A stretch of DNA of 64,000 bases from Paractinoplanes polyasparticus (GTDB lineage: Bacteria; Actinomycetota; Actinomycetes; Mycobacteriales; Micromonosporaceae): NCBI RefSeq assembly GCF_019710575.1, contig NZ_JAHWFK010000019.1:124001-188000 (forward strand), read 5' to 3'. Both the position numbers and the translations under genes were made by a program. How positions within the stretch are numbered: the stretch's first letter is position 1; every line of letters begins with the position of its first letter. Positions 7,477 to 16,453 of this stretch are shown one piece after another. Below the pieces are notes generated by a model. It saw only the letters and a program-made list of their open reading frames with translations. It was not told the origin of the DNA and searched no databases.

Positions 7477-8622
7477 TCACACCCCCTTGACCAGAGCGCG
7501 GCTGATCACCAGGCGCTGGATCTGGTTGGTGCCCTCGACGATCTGCAGCACCTTGGCCTCGCGGAACCACCGCTCAGCCGGGTGGTCGCTGACGTAGCCG
7601 GCCCCGCCCAGCACCTGCACGGCGTCGGTGGTGACCCGCATCGCGGCGTCGGTCGCGAACAGCTTCGCCTTGGCCGCCTCGGTCGAGAAGGGACGGCCCG
7701 CGTCCTTGAGCCGGGCCGCCGACAGCAGCAGCGCGCGGGCCGCCGAGACCTGCGTCGCCATGTCGGCCAGCATGAACCCGAGGCCCTGGAACTCGGCGAT
7801 CGGGCGGCCGAACTGCTCGCGCTCCCTCGCGTACGCCACGGCGTAGTCGAGCGCGGCCTGGGCCAGCCCGACCGCGCAGGCCGCGATGCCGAGCCGCCCG
7901 GCGTCGAGCGCCTCCATCGCGATGGCGAAGCCGCTGCCCTCCGCGCCCACGAGGCGGTCGGACGGCAGGCGGCAGTTGTCCAGGACGATCTGCGACGGAG
8001 CCGACGAGCGCAGGCCCATCACCCGTTCCGCCTTCTGGGGTTGGAGGCCCGGCGTGCCGGCGTCGGCGATCAGGCACGAGATGCCCCGGGGGCCCGGTTC
8101 CCCCGTACGGCAGAAGATGTTGTAGAAATCGGCGTCGCGCCCGTGCGTGATCCAGGCCTTGGTGCCGGTCACCACCCACTCCTCGCCCTCGCGCACGGCC
8201 TTGGTCGCCAGCGCGGCGGCGTCGCTGCCACCCTGCGGTTCGGACAGACAGTAGGCGCCGAGCAGTTCGCCGCCGAGCATGTCGGGCAGCGACTTGCGTT
8301 GCCGCTCGCTGCCGTGGGCGTAGACCGGGTAGCAGGCCAGGGAGTGCACGCTGACCGCCTCGGCGACGGCCAGCCAGCGGCCGGCGAGCGTCTCGAGCAC
8401 CTGCAGATAGACCTCGTAGGGCTGGCCGGCGCCGCCCACCTCCTCGGGATAGGGCAGGCCGAGCAGACCGGAACGGCCCAGCGTGCGGATCACCTCACGG
8501 GGGAATTCGGCTCGCGCCTCGTAGGCGTCGGCTTTGCCGGCGAGCTCGCGGTCGCAGAGCTCCTCGGTCAGGGCGAGCAGGTCGTGTGCTTCTTCGGTCG
8601 GGAGCATGCGATCTACCGTCAC
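7477..8622 (-). CDS. Acyl-CoA dehydrogenase
   Basis: The 381-residue flavoprotein has the complete acyl-CoA dehydrogenase plan. The FAD/substrate motif AYCLSEPQGGSDAA lies in the middle domain. The C-terminal domain has REREQFGRPIAEFQ and the QVLGGAGYV segment, followed by VEGTNQIQRLVISRAL, which includes the usual catalytic-base position (EG). It would introduce the 2,3 double bond into an acyl-CoA; chain specificity is not evident. Start choices are GTG at 8622 or ATG at 8607, neither with a clear ribosome-binding site. A TetR-like operator lies 12 bases upstream. Confidence 0.9.
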   Translation of the reverse strand: MTVDRMLPTEEAHDLLALTEELCDRELAGKADAYEARAEFPREVIRTLGRSGLLGLPYPEEVGGAGQPYEVYLQVLETLAGRWLAVAEAVSVHSLACYPVYAHGSERQRKSLPDMLGGELLGAYCLSEPQGGSDAAALATKAVREGEEWVVTGTKAWITHGRDADFYNIFCRTGEPGPRGISCLIADAGTPGLQPQKAERVMGLRSSAPSQIVLDNCRLPSDRLVGAEGSGFAIAMEALDAGRLGIAACAVGLAQAALDYAVAYAREREQFGRPIAEFQGLGFMLADMATQVSAARALLLSAARLKDAGRPFSTEAAKAKLFATDAAMRVTTDAVQVLGGAGYVSDHPAERWFREAKVLQIVEGTNQIQRLVISRALVKGV

Positions 8623-8633
8623 GACGGTCAGCT

Positions 8634-8645
8634 TAACGGTCGTTA
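8634..8645. promoter_or_regulatory. TetR-type operator candidate upstream of the acyl-CoA dehydrogenase
   Basis: TAACGGTCGTTA is a near-perfect inverted repeat (TAACG, two bases, CGTTA) 12 bases before the acyl-CoA dehydrogenase start. Spacing and form suit a TetR-family fatty-acid regulator. The regulator is not adjacent: the TetR gene at 10118 has a different palindrome. Confidence 0.45.
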
Positions 8646-8682
8646 GGGCAGCGGCGCGACGGGCGGTCAGTATGGTGGCACG

Positions 8683-9594
8683 GTGACCGCACAGCCGCTG
8701 CTCGCCGTCGACGCCCCCAGCCTCTACTTCCGCGCCTTCCACGGCATCCCCGAGAAGGCCGCGCAGACCAGCGCCGGGGAGCCGGTGAACGCGATCCGCG
8801 GCTTCATGGACATGCTGGCCCAGCTGATCCGCACGCGTCACCCGGACCGGATCGTCTGCGCCCTCGACGCCAGCTGGCGCCCGGCCTGGCGGGTGGCGCT
8901 CGTGCCGTCGTACAAGAAGCACCGGGTCGCCCACGGCGACGTCGAGGTGGTCCCGCCGGCCCTCGAGAAACAGATCCCGGTGCTGCTCGAGGTGCTCAAG
9001 GCGGTCGGGATCCCGGCCTTCGGCGTCGACGGCTACGAGGCCGACGACGTGCTGGGCACTCTGGCCGCCGGCCAACCGGGCCCGGTCGAGGTCGTCTCGG
9101 GCGACCGCGACCTGTTCCAGCTGGTCGACGACGAGCGCGGCACCCGGCTGCTCTACTGCGGCCGCGGCGTGGCCAAGCTCGAGGACGCCGACAACGCGCT
9201 GGTCGAGGCGAAGTACGGCGTGCCCGCCAAGTGGTACGCCGATTTCGCGGCCATGCGCGGCGACGCCAGCGACGGCCTGCCCGGGGTGGCCGGCGTCGGC
9301 GAGAAGACGGCGGCGCGGCTGGTCATGCGGTACGGCGGGGTCGACGAGATCCTGGCCGCGCTGGACGACCCCGACGCGGGCTTCGCCCCGGGCCTGCGGA
9401 CCAAGCTCGAGGACGCCCGCGACTACCTGGCCAAGGCCCTGCCGGTGTGCAAGGTCGCGCTCGACGTGAAGCTGCCGGAGTTCGACCCGGCCCGGCCCCG
9501 CGCCCCGAAGGACCCGGACGCGCTGCTGGCGCTGGCCGACCGCTGGAACCTCGCCTCCTCGGCCAAGCGCCTGGTCGACGCGCTGGCCGGTTAG
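8683..9594 (+). CDS. 5'-3' exonuclease (PolA-like nuclease domain protein)
   Basis: The 303-residue protein is a stand-alone version of the DNA polymerase I 5' nuclease/flap-endonuclease domain. It has the acidic metal-binding residues in LLAVDAPSLYFRAFHG, VCALDASWRPAWR, GYEADDVLGTLA and VVSGDRDLFQLV, followed by a helix-hairpin-helix, GVAGVGEKTAARLV. It probably processes flaps or RNA primers; many actinobacteria carry such a gene beside full polA. The start is GTG at 8683. It converges on the GNAT gene with overlapping stop codons at 9591-9594. Confidence 0.9.
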   Translation: MTAQPLLAVDAPSLYFRAFHGIPEKAAQTSAGEPVNAIRGFMDMLAQLIRTRHPDRIVCALDASWRPAWRVALVPSYKKHRVAHGDVEVVPPALEKQIPVLLEVLKAVGIPAFGVDGYEADDVLGTLAAGQPGPVEVVSGDRDLFQLVDDERGTRLLYCGRGVAKLEDADNALVEAKYGVPAKWYADFAAMRGDASDGLPGVAGVGEKTAARLVMRYGGVDEILAALDDPDAGFAPGLRTKLEDARDYLAKALPVCKVALDVKLPEFDPARPRAPKDPDALLALADRWNLASSAKRLVDALAG

Positions 9595-10067
9595 AGCGTC
9601 AGCAGGTAGGTCTCTCCGGTGACCGCCTCGCCGGCGAAGCCCGGGTGCGGCGCCGCGTCGGTCAGGGCGAAGCCGCGGGAGAGGTAGATCCTGCGCGCCG
9701 CCGCCTGCCGGTCGGTGGTCCACAGCCGTACGCGCCGATAGCCGGCCTTCCGAGCAAAGCCGACGCACGTGTCGACGAGGTGCCCGCCGACGCCGTGCCC
9801 GCGCGCGTCGGGGTGCACGAGCAGCACGCGGAGCACCGCCGTGCCGTCCCCGCCGTCCACGCACAGCACGCAGCCGGCACGCCGCCCGTCGACCTCGGCG
9901 ATCCACGCCGCCTCGCGCCGGGGGTCGTGGGCGGCGGCGTAGTCGGCCACGATCCGCGCCACGAGCCCCTCGAACGACGCGCCCCAGCCCCACTCCGCCG
10001 CGTACAGCTCGCCGTGGGCCAGCACCACCCAGCCGAGATCCCCCGGCTGTCCCAGTTCCCGGATCAC
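9591..10067 (-). CDS. GNAT-family N-acetyltransferase
   Basis: The 158-residue protein begins with the GDLGWVVLAHGELYAAEWGW segment found in the acetyltransferase half of MarR-GNAT fusion proteins. It continues to the acetyl-CoA loop RVLLVHPDARGHGVGGHLV and the terminal YLSRGF segment. I chose GTG at 10067 because GGAGG lies about 8 bases upstream; a GTG at 10076 would put that site inside the gene. It is divergent from a TetR regulator across a 26-base palindrome, so it is a likely target of that regulator. Acceptor substrate unknown. Confidence 0.82.
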   Translation of the reverse strand: MIRELGQPGDLGWVVLAHGELYAAEWGWGASFEGLVARIVADYAAAHDPRREAAWIAEVDGRRAGCVLCVDGGDGTAVLRVLLVHPDARGHGVGGHLVDTCVGFARKAGYRRVRLWTTDRQAAARRIYLSRGFALTDAAPHPGFAGEAVTGETYLLTL

Positions 10068-10078
10068 CGTCGCCACCT

Positions 10079-10104
10079 CCAACTGAAACGACTGTTTCAG
10101 TTGG
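10079..10104. promoter_or_regulatory. Perfect TetR-type operator in the GNAT-TetR divergent region
   Basis: Arms CCAACTGAAAC and GTTTCAGTTGG are exact 11-base complements separated by 4 bases (GACT). The palindrome sits upstream of the TetR -10-like TACTAT and just upstream of the GNAT ribosome-binding site, so one bound repressor could silence both divergent genes. Confidence 0.8.
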
Positions 10105-10117
10105 CATACTATGCCTC

Positions 10118-10657
10118 GTGTCGGGCGAGCGGCGGGAAGAGCTTCTGGAGAAGGCGTACGCCTACGTCCGCCGGACCAGCCTGTCCGAGATGTCGCTCCG
10201 GCCCGTCGCCGCGGCCATCGGATCGAGCCCTCGCGTGCTGCTCTTCCTGTTCGGCAGCAAGGAGGGACTGATCCGGGCCCTGCTGGCCCGGGCCCGCGCC
10301 GACGAGCTCGCCTCGGTCGACGGCCGCCTTCCCGACGGCGCCGACGCGGCCGGCCTCGCCGTGTGGGAGTGGCTCGCCGACCCGGCGAACGCGTCCCTGC
10401 TGCGCCTGTGGGTGGAGGCCTACGCCCGCTCGCTCGGCGCCACCGACGGCCCGTGGGCCGGATTCGCGGCCGAGACCGTGAGCGACTGGCTCGACGTGCT
10501 CGCGAGAGCCCAGCCACCGGGCGAGCGTGACTCCCCCGCCGGCCTGGCCCACCGCACAGCGGTGCTGGCCGTCCTGCGCGGCGCCCTGCTCGACGTCCTC
10601 GCCACCGGCGACGCCGGCCGGGTCACCGACGCCGTCCGCCGAGTCCTCGCTCCTTGA
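10118..10657 (+). CDS. TetR-family transcriptional regulator
   Basis: The 179-residue protein has an N-terminal TetR-type helix-turn-helix (SLSEMSLRPVAAAIGSSPRV then LLFLFGSKEGLIRALLARA) and an alpha-helical ligand domain. The GTG at 10118 is 6 bases after a TACTAT -10-like box, so the mRNA is probably leaderless. It is divergent from a GNAT gene with a perfect palindrome between them, indicating autoregulation and control of the acetyltransferase. It converges on the MFS exporter gene, 3 bases away. Confidence 0.88.
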   Translation: MSGERREELLEKAYAYVRRTSLSEMSLRPVAAAIGSSPRVLLFLFGSKEGLIRALLARARADELASVDGRLPDGADAAGLAVWEWLADPANASLLRLWVEAYARSLGATDGPWAGFAAETVSDWLDVLARAQPPGERDSPAGLAHRTAVLAVLRGALLDVLATGDAGRVTDAVRRVLAP

Positions 10658-10660
10658 TGT

Positions 10661-12097
10661 CTACGCGTGGGACGAACGGGTGGTGGGGACAGCGTCGTTC
10701 TGCCGGCCGCGCGCGGTCAGCACGTCGGCCAGGGCGGCCACCAGCGCCACCACGACGAAGCCGACCGTCAGCCACAGGGCGCCCCGGAAGGCCGAACCCC
10801 AGTCGCCCTGACCGGCGGCCAGGCGGTTGAAGAACAGCGAGCCGACGGCGGCGATGCCCATGGCCGTGCCGATGCGCTGACCGGTCTGCAGAACGGCGCC
10901 GGCGCTGCCCGCACGGGCCACCGGCACCTCGGCCAGCGTCAGCGTCTGGTTCGGGCTGATCACGAAGCCGCTGCCCGCACCCGCCACCAGCAGCGGGAGG
11001 GCAGCCGCCCAGCCGCCGCCCGAGCCGGGCACCGCGTCGAGCACGACGTCCGTGGCGACCAGACCGGCGATGACCGCGATCAGGCCGCCTACCACCATGT
11101 GCCGGCCGAAGCGGTTCACGAACCGGCCGCCCACGGCCGCTGCCACCGCCGAGCCGACCGCGAACGGCGTGATGGCCAGGCCCGCCTCGAGCGCGCTGTA
11201 ACCCAGCCCGCTCTGCAGGTAGAGGGTGTAGATGAAGAAGATCGTGGTGAAGCCGGCGAAGTACAGCAGCCCGATCAGCGCGCCCAACGCGTACGACCGC
11301 ACCTTGAACAAGCCCAGCTCGACCAGCGCGGTCCGCGTCCGGTTGAAGGACCGCTCCCACAGCACGAAGCCCACCAGGACCGTTAGCCCGGCCGCCGCGA
11401 GCAGCCACTTCCAGGAGCCCTGCCACTCGCGCTCCTGAACCAGCGGCAGCAGCACCAGCGTCACACCGATCCCGAGCAGGGCGACCCCGACCGGGTCCAG
11501 GCTCTCCTGCCGCTTCTGCTCCCCGGTGGGGATCCACCGGCTGCCCAGCCACACCGCGACGACGCCGATCGGGATGTTCAGGAAGAAGATCCAGCGCCAG
11601 CCGTCGGCGGGGCCGATCGCCGCGATCAGGACGCCGCCGAGCAGCGGTCCGACCGCCGTGGAGACGCCGATGGTCGCGCCGAGCAGACCGAACGGGCGGC
11701 CGCGCTCCCGGGGCTCGAACATCTGCTGGATCAGGCCGGAGACCTGCGGGTTGACGATGCCGGCGGCCGCGCCCTGCACGAGCCGGGCCACGACGAGCCA
11801 CAGCGCCGACGGGGCCAGGCCGGCCGCGGCGCTGGCCAGGGTGAAGAGGATCAGCCCGGCGATGAAGACGTTCCGCCGGCCGCGGGCGTCACCGAACCGG
11901 CCCGCCGGCACGAGCAGCAGGCCGAAGGTCAGCGCGTAGCCGGAGAGCACCCACTGCAGCTCGGCCGAGCTCAGGTCCAGCTCGTTGCGGATGGAGGGCA
12001 GCGCGACGTTGACGATGCTCACATCGAGCAAGGTCATGAAGCCCGCTACCAGGGCAACGGTGAGCGCCTTCCAGCGCGTCGACTGATCCGTGGTCAC
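10661..12097 (-). CDS. MFS drug:H+ antiporter, DHA2-like 14-helix family
   Basis: The 478-residue integral membrane protein starts MTTDQSTRWKALTVALVAGF and has the DHA2 hallmarks: MTLLDVSIVNVALPSI in helix 1, motif A-like GRFGDARGRRNVFIAG, and GATIGVSTAVGPLLGGVL in helix 5. About 14 hydrophobic segments are visible, consistent with multidrug or dye efflux. GTG at 12097 is preferred by alignment to the family; an ATG at 12154 would add a charged N-terminal tail. A GGGGA lies 12 bases before the GTG. It converges on the TetR gene; whether that TetR controls it is unclear. Confidence 0.88.
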   Translation of the reverse strand: MTTDQSTRWKALTVALVAGFMTLLDVSIVNVALPSIRNELDLSSAELQWVLSGYALTFGLLLVPAGRFGDARGRRNVFIAGLILFTLASAAAGLAPSALWLVVARLVQGAAAGIVNPQVSGLIQQMFEPRERGRPFGLLGATIGVSTAVGPLLGGVLIAAIGPADGWRWIFFLNIPIGVVAVWLGSRWIPTGEQKRQESLDPVGVALLGIGVTLVLLPLVQEREWQGSWKWLLAAAGLTVLVGFVLWERSFNRTRTALVELGLFKVRSYALGALIGLLYFAGFTTIFFIYTLYLQSGLGYSALEAGLAITPFAVGSAVAAAVGGRFVNRFGRHMVVGGLIAVIAGLVATDVVLDAVPGSGGGWAAALPLLVAGAGSGFVISPNQTLTLAEVPVARAGSAGAVLQTGQRIGTAMGIAAVGSLFFNRLAAGQGDWGSAFRGALWLTVGFVVVALVAALADVLTARGRQNDAVPTTRSSHA

Positions 12098-12344
12098 GAA
12101 TTGACCGGTTCCCCGTCGATGCCGGTCCAACCCGGGATCTAGTGTGTGCCGCATGACGCGCCCGTCGAGCCGTATCCTCTGGCCGAAGCGTGTGCACCCG
12201 CACCGTCCAGAAATCGGCCGATACCGACCATAGCGTGACGATCTCCGCTGCCCGGGGCGGGAGATCCGACCATTCACTCAGGCCCGGGCCCGAGAGCCCG
12301 ATCAAACACGGGGACGGGCTGGTGCGGCGAGGCGAGGAGGACCG

Positions 12345-15300
12345 ATGACGACGCGAACCGCTCGCGCCGCTTTCGGCGCCTGGATCGTGGTGCTCGCCGC
12401 GTTCTACTACGCCTTCCCGGGCAGCCACCTGGTCACGTGGGCCCTGCTGGGCTACTCGTGCGCGGCCGCGGTCGTCTGGGGCGTACGCCTGAACCGCCCC
12501 GCCCGCCGCCTGCCGTGGTACCTCATCGCGGCCGGGCTGGTCTGTTTCGTCACCGGCGACACGGTCTACAACCTGATCCTGTGGCTGGGGCACGAGCCGG
12601 CCTTCCCGGGTCCGGCCGACCTGCTCTACCTGCTGGTCTACCCGCTGATCACGGGCGCCTTCCTGCTCTTCGTACGGTCCCGGGGCGGCGCCAGCAACCG
12701 GGCCGCCCTGCTCGACGCGCTCGTGCCCACCGTCGGCCTCGGCCTGCTCGCCTGGGTCTACTGGATCGCGCCGTTCACCCGCTCCCACGAGCTGAGCTTC
12801 CTCGAGAAGCTGGTGTCGATCGGCTACCCCCTCGGCGACGTCCTGGCCCTGGCCGTGACCCTGCGCATGCTCACCACCCCCGGCCGGCGGCCCCCGGCCC
12901 TCACCGGGATCGTCGTCGCGATCGTCGGCCTGCTGATCAGCGACATCTTCTACGGCCAGTCCGTGCTCAACAGCGCCTGGTCGCTGGGCGGGCCGGTCGA
13001 CCTGGGCTGGATCGTCTTCTACGCGGTCACCGGCTGGACGGCCCTCATGCCGTCGATGCGGGACCTCACCGAGAAGCTGCCCCAGCACGTCGGGGCCGAG
13101 CTGGGCACCAGCCGGATCGTCTGGATGGCCACGGCGGCGCTGATCGCCCCGGCCACCCTGTACGTCGAGTGGATGAACGGCCACGAGGTCGAGGTGGCCC
13201 GCGGCGGGGTCGTCGACGCGCCGGTCATCGCGGCCGCCGCGGCCCTCATGTTCCTGCTGGTGCTGGCCCGGGTCAACGGCCTGGCCGACGCCCAGCGGCG
13301 GGCCCGGGCCCGGGAACGGGCGTTGCACCAGGCCGGCGCCACGCTGTTCGCCGCCACCACCGAGCCCGAAGCCCTCCAGGCCATCCGCGACGGCGTCGCC
13401 ACCCTGATGCCGCCCGACACGCCGTTCGAACTCACGCTGGCCTGCGACCCGGACGCGCCGGTCGAGCCCGGTCTGCGGCTGCTCACCGCGGCTGAGCTGC
13501 CCGCCGGCCTGCCCGCCGGCGACTTCACCCACTTCCTGTGCGCCACCGTGCCGGTGCCGGGCGACAACCGGACGGGCATCTGGCTGCTCGGCGGCCCCGG
13601 GCCGGTGCTGCGCGAGCTGATGCCGTCGATCGAGGCCTTCGTGGCCCAGATCGAGGTCGTCATGCAGCGCATCGGCCTGTCCCGCGAGGTCAGCCGGCGC
13701 GACAGCGAGGCCTACTTCCGCACACTCATCCAGAACGCGTCCGACGTCATCCTCATCGTCGACGGCGACGACCGGATAACCTACGCCAGCCCGTCGGCCG
13801 ACACCGTGCTCGGCCACCCCGACCTGACCGGCGCGCCGCTCGAGTCGCTGATCGCGCTCAGCCACCACACCGCCCTGCACGACGCCCTGGCCGCGATCCG
13901 CGACGGACACGACCAGCACGAGGCGACCGACCTGGCCGTGCTGTGCGCCGACGGGCGGCTGCTCCAGGTCGAGTGCACCGGCCGGGATCTGCGCGAGGAC
14001 CCGACCGTACGCGGCCTCGTGCTGACCATCCGGGACGTGACCGACCAGCGCCGCCTCGAGAGCGACCTGTCCCACCTGGCGTTCCACGACGGCCTGACCG
14101 GGCTGGCCAACCGCGTGCTGTTCCGCAACCGGCTCGAGCAGGCGTTCGCCGTGGCCGGCCGGGACGACGCCACCATCGCCGTGCTCTTCGTCGACCTGGA
14201 CGACTTCAAGGACGTCAACGACACGCTCGGGCACGCCGTCGGCGACCAGCTGCTGGTCAGCGTGGGTGAGCGGATCGCCGAGATCATCGGAGTGGCCGAC
14301 ACGGCGGCCCGGATGGGCGGCGACGAGTTCGCCATCCTGATCGAGCAGAGCCCCGACGCCACCCGCGCCGAGGAGCTGGCCGCCGAGATCGTGCGGGCGC
14401 TGGCCGTACCGGTGGAGGTCTCGGACGGCATCGGCGGCACCCACATCGTCAGCGGCGCGGCCAGCGTCGGCGTGGCCACCAACCGCGACGCCGAGTCGGC
14501 CACCGAGGTGCTGCGCCACGCCGACCTGGCGCTGTACCAGGCCAAGGGCGACGACAAGGGCACCTGGCAGCGCTACCGCGGCGAGCTGCACACCGCCATG
14601 GTGCAGCGGCTCGAGACCCGTACGGCGTTGCACGAGGCCATCGACGACGAGCAGTTCGCGCTCATGTACCAGCCGATCGTGGACCTCGACGACAGCACCA
14701 TGGTCGGGGTCGAGGCGCTGATCCGGTGGCAGCACCCGGTCCGCGGCCTGCTCGGCCCGTACCACTTCATCGAGGTGGCCGAGGAGAGCGGCGCGATCGT
14801 CGAGATCGGCCGGTGGGTGCTGCGCGCGGCGCTGAACGAGTTCACCAGCATGCGGGCCGGCACCACCCTCAAGTACGTCAGCGTCAACGTCTCGGCCCGC
14901 CAGTTCCGCACGCCCGGCTTCGTCGACCAGGTGCGCCAGGCCCTCGAGGACAGCGGCGCCCGCCCCGAATGGCTGCTGCTCGAGATCACCGAGAGCCTGC
15001 TGCTGCGCGACGCCGACCAGGTCTGGCACGACCTGGGCGAGCTGCGGGCGCTCGGCGTCCGGATCGCGATCGACGACTTCGGCACCGGGTACTCGTCGCT
15101 CAGCTACCTGCGCCAGATGCCGGTCGACGTGCTCAAGGTCGACAAGTCCTTCATCGACGACGTGCTCGGCAGCGAGCAGCAGCGGGCGCTGGTCGACGCC
15201 ATCGTCACCCTGGCCCGCAACCTCGACCTGGCCGTGGTGGCCGAGGGCATCGAGCACGAGGGGCAGCGGACCGAACTGGCCGCGATGGGATGCCCGTACG

Positions 15301-15386
15301 GCCAGGGCTACCTCTTCTCGAAGCCGGTGTGGCCGCACGAGATCACGGCCCGGCCGCAGCCCGGCGTCATGTCGCCCGCAGCCTGA
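12345..15386 (+). CDS. Membrane-bound PAS-GGDEF-EAL cyclic-di-GMP enzyme
   Basis: The 1013-residue protein has about eight to nine hydrophobic segments in its first 310 residues. A linker and a PAS domain (about 456-570) follow, then a GGDEF domain with VDLDDFKDVND and an intact GGDEF near 657-661. The EAL domain has EAL at about 790, SVNVSARQF, EITES, DDFGTGYSSL, VDKSFI and AEGIE. All catalytic residues of both the cyclase and the phosphodiesterase look present, so it may make or degrade c-di-GMP. The N-terminal membrane domain (GDTVYN, PADLLYLLVYP, SIGYPLGDVL) recurs in the second GGDEF-EAL protein at 61398-63626. Start ATG at 12345 follows GAGGAGGA. Confidence 0.93.
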   Translation: MTTRTARAAFGAWIVVLAAFYYAFPGSHLVTWALLGYSCAAAVVWGVRLNRPARRLPWYLIAAGLVCFVTGDTVYNLILWLGHEPAFPGPADLLYLLVYPLITGAFLLFVRSRGGASNRAALLDALVPTVGLGLLAWVYWIAPFTRSHELSFLEKLVSIGYPLGDVLALAVTLRMLTTPGRRPPALTGIVVAIVGLLISDIFYGQSVLNSAWSLGGPVDLGWIVFYAVTGWTALMPSMRDLTEKLPQHVGAELGTSRIVWMATAALIAPATLYVEWMNGHEVEVARGGVVDAPVIAAAAALMFLLVLARVNGLADAQRRARARERALHQAGATLFAATTEPEALQAIRDGVATLMPPDTPFELTLACDPDAPVEPGLRLLTAAELPAGLPAGDFTHFLCATVPVPGDNRTGIWLLGGPGPVLRELMPSIEAFVAQIEVVMQRIGLSREVSRRDSEAYFRTLIQNASDVILIVDGDDRITYASPSADTVLGHPDLTGAPLESLIALSHHTALHDALAAIRDGHDQHEATDLAVLCADGRLLQVECTGRDLREDPTVRGLVLTIRDVTDQRRLESDLSHLAFHDGLTGLANRVLFRNRLEQAFAVAGRDDATIAVLFVDLDDFKDVNDTLGHAVGDQLLVSVGERIAEIIGVADTAARMGGDEFAILIEQSPDATRAEELAAEIVRALAVPVEVSDGIGGTHIVSGAASVGVATNRDAESATEVLRHADLALYQAKGDDKGTWQRYRGELHTAMVQRLETRTALHEAIDDEQFALMYQPIVDLDDSTMVGVEALIRWQHPVRGLLGPYHFIEVAEESGAIVEIGRWVLRAALNEFTSMRAGTTLKYVSVNVSARQFRTPGFVDQVRQALEDSGARPEWLLLEITESLLLRDADQVWHDLGELRALGVRIAIDDFGTGYSSLSYLRQMPVDVLKVDKSFIDDVLGSEQQRALVDAIVTLARNLDLAVVAEGIEHEGQRTELAAMGCPYGQGYLFSKPVWPHEITARPQPGVMSPAA

Positions 15387-15438
15387 ATTTCGGTTCATTC
15401 ACTGGCAATAACGGTCAGTAGGCGGCAGGGTTCTCGGT

Positions 15439-16098
15439 GTGCTCGAGAATCCCGTATGGGCCGCCCTCTCCGGGCCGCAGGCCTGCTTCGCCGAGGCGTC
15501 CGGTGACGCCGCCCGCTACCGGTCCGACGTCGCGCCCTGGTGCGCCGTCGCCGACCCGGCCGACCCGTCGGCCTGGGCCGACCTGGCCACGCTGACCGAT
15601 CAAGCCGCCCTCACCGCCCCGGCGCTCCGTCCGCCGGCCGGCTGGGAACCGGTGACCGTGATCCCCGGCGTCCAGATGGTCGGCCACACCATGACCGGCG
15701 TGCACGACCCCGCCGCAGTCCGCCTGACCGAGACCGACGTGCCCGAGATGCTCGACCTCGTCTCCCGGGCGAAGCCCGGCCCGTTCGGCAAGCGCACCGT
15801 GGAGCTCGGCAACTATCTGGGCATCCGCCACGAGGGCCGGCTGGTTGCGATGGCCGGCGAGCGGTTCCGGCTGCCCGGCTGGACAGAGGTCAGTGCGGTC
15901 TGCACCGATCCCGAGTTCCGCGGCCAGGGCTTCGGCGCCCGCCTCACTATGGCGGTCGCGGCCGGCATCCTCGAGCACGGTGACCTGCCGTTCCTGCACG
16001 TGGCGGCCGAGAACGCGGCCGCCATCCGGCTCTACGAACGGCTCGGTTTCCAGACCGGCCACGAGGTGGTGTTCGCGGACTACCGCCGGGTGGGCTGA
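15439..16098 (+). CDS. GNAT-family acetyltransferase (FR47-like)
   Basis: The 219-residue protein has the FR47-like C-terminal acetyl-CoA site (SAVCTDPEFRGQGFGARLTM, then HVAAENAAAIRLYERLGFQ) after a divergent N-terminal half. The acceptor is unknown. The GTG at 15439 lacks a strong ribosome-binding site. It follows the GGDEF-EAL gene by 52 bases on the same strand and ends back-to-back with the small minus-strand gene at 16099 with no gap. Confidence 0.82.
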   Translation: MLENPVWAALSGPQACFAEASGDAARYRSDVAPWCAVADPADPSAWADLATLTDQAALTAPALRPPAGWEPVTVIPGVQMVGHTMTGVHDPAAVRLTETDVPEMLDLVSRAKPGPFGKRTVELGNYLGIRHEGRLVAMAGERFRLPGWTEVSAVCTDPEFRGQGFGARLTMAVAAGILEHGDLPFLHVAAENAAAIRLYERLGFQTGHEVVFADYRRVG

Positions 16099-16359
16099 CT
16101 ATTCGCCCAGCGCGCCGTCCGGGTCCGGCTTGGCGTGCCCGGTGTCGGCCCAGCGGTCCTGCAGGTCGCCGATCTGCTGCAGCACGTCGGCGATCTCGCC
16201 GCGCACCCGGGCGAGGCGGTTCTGCTCGTCGGCGGGCAGGCCGCCGCCGTGGTCGTGCGAGGTGAGGGTGGTCTCCGACTCCTCGAGCTCCTCGCGACGC
16301 TCGTGCAGCCGGTTGAGCTGCGACTCGTACTCGGCCTGGGTGATCGGTTCGGGTTGCAT
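16099..16359 (-). CDS. Small coiled-coil protein of unknown function
   Basis: The 86-residue acidic protein is mostly predicted coiled coil (YESQLNRLHERREELEESE and LARVRGEIADVLQQIGDLQD) with a short disordered tail. I do not recognise a family. The ATG at 16359 has AGGGAAAGGG upstream, and a GTTT lies about 17 bases before GGGAAA, slightly wider than the SigB-type spacing. It converges directly on the GNAT gene. Confidence 0.65.
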   Translation of the reverse strand: MQPEPITQAEYESQLNRLHERREELEESETTLTSHDHGGGLPADEQNRLARVRGEIADVLQQIGDLQDRWADTGHAKPDPDGALGE

Positions 16360-16453
16360 GGCCGTCCCTTTCCCTGGCGCCGGCCGTGCTGAAACTCGGC
16401 GTGAGCCGGCACACGCCGCCGTCCTGTCGTACCGGGGTGGGAGGCTCTGCCTC

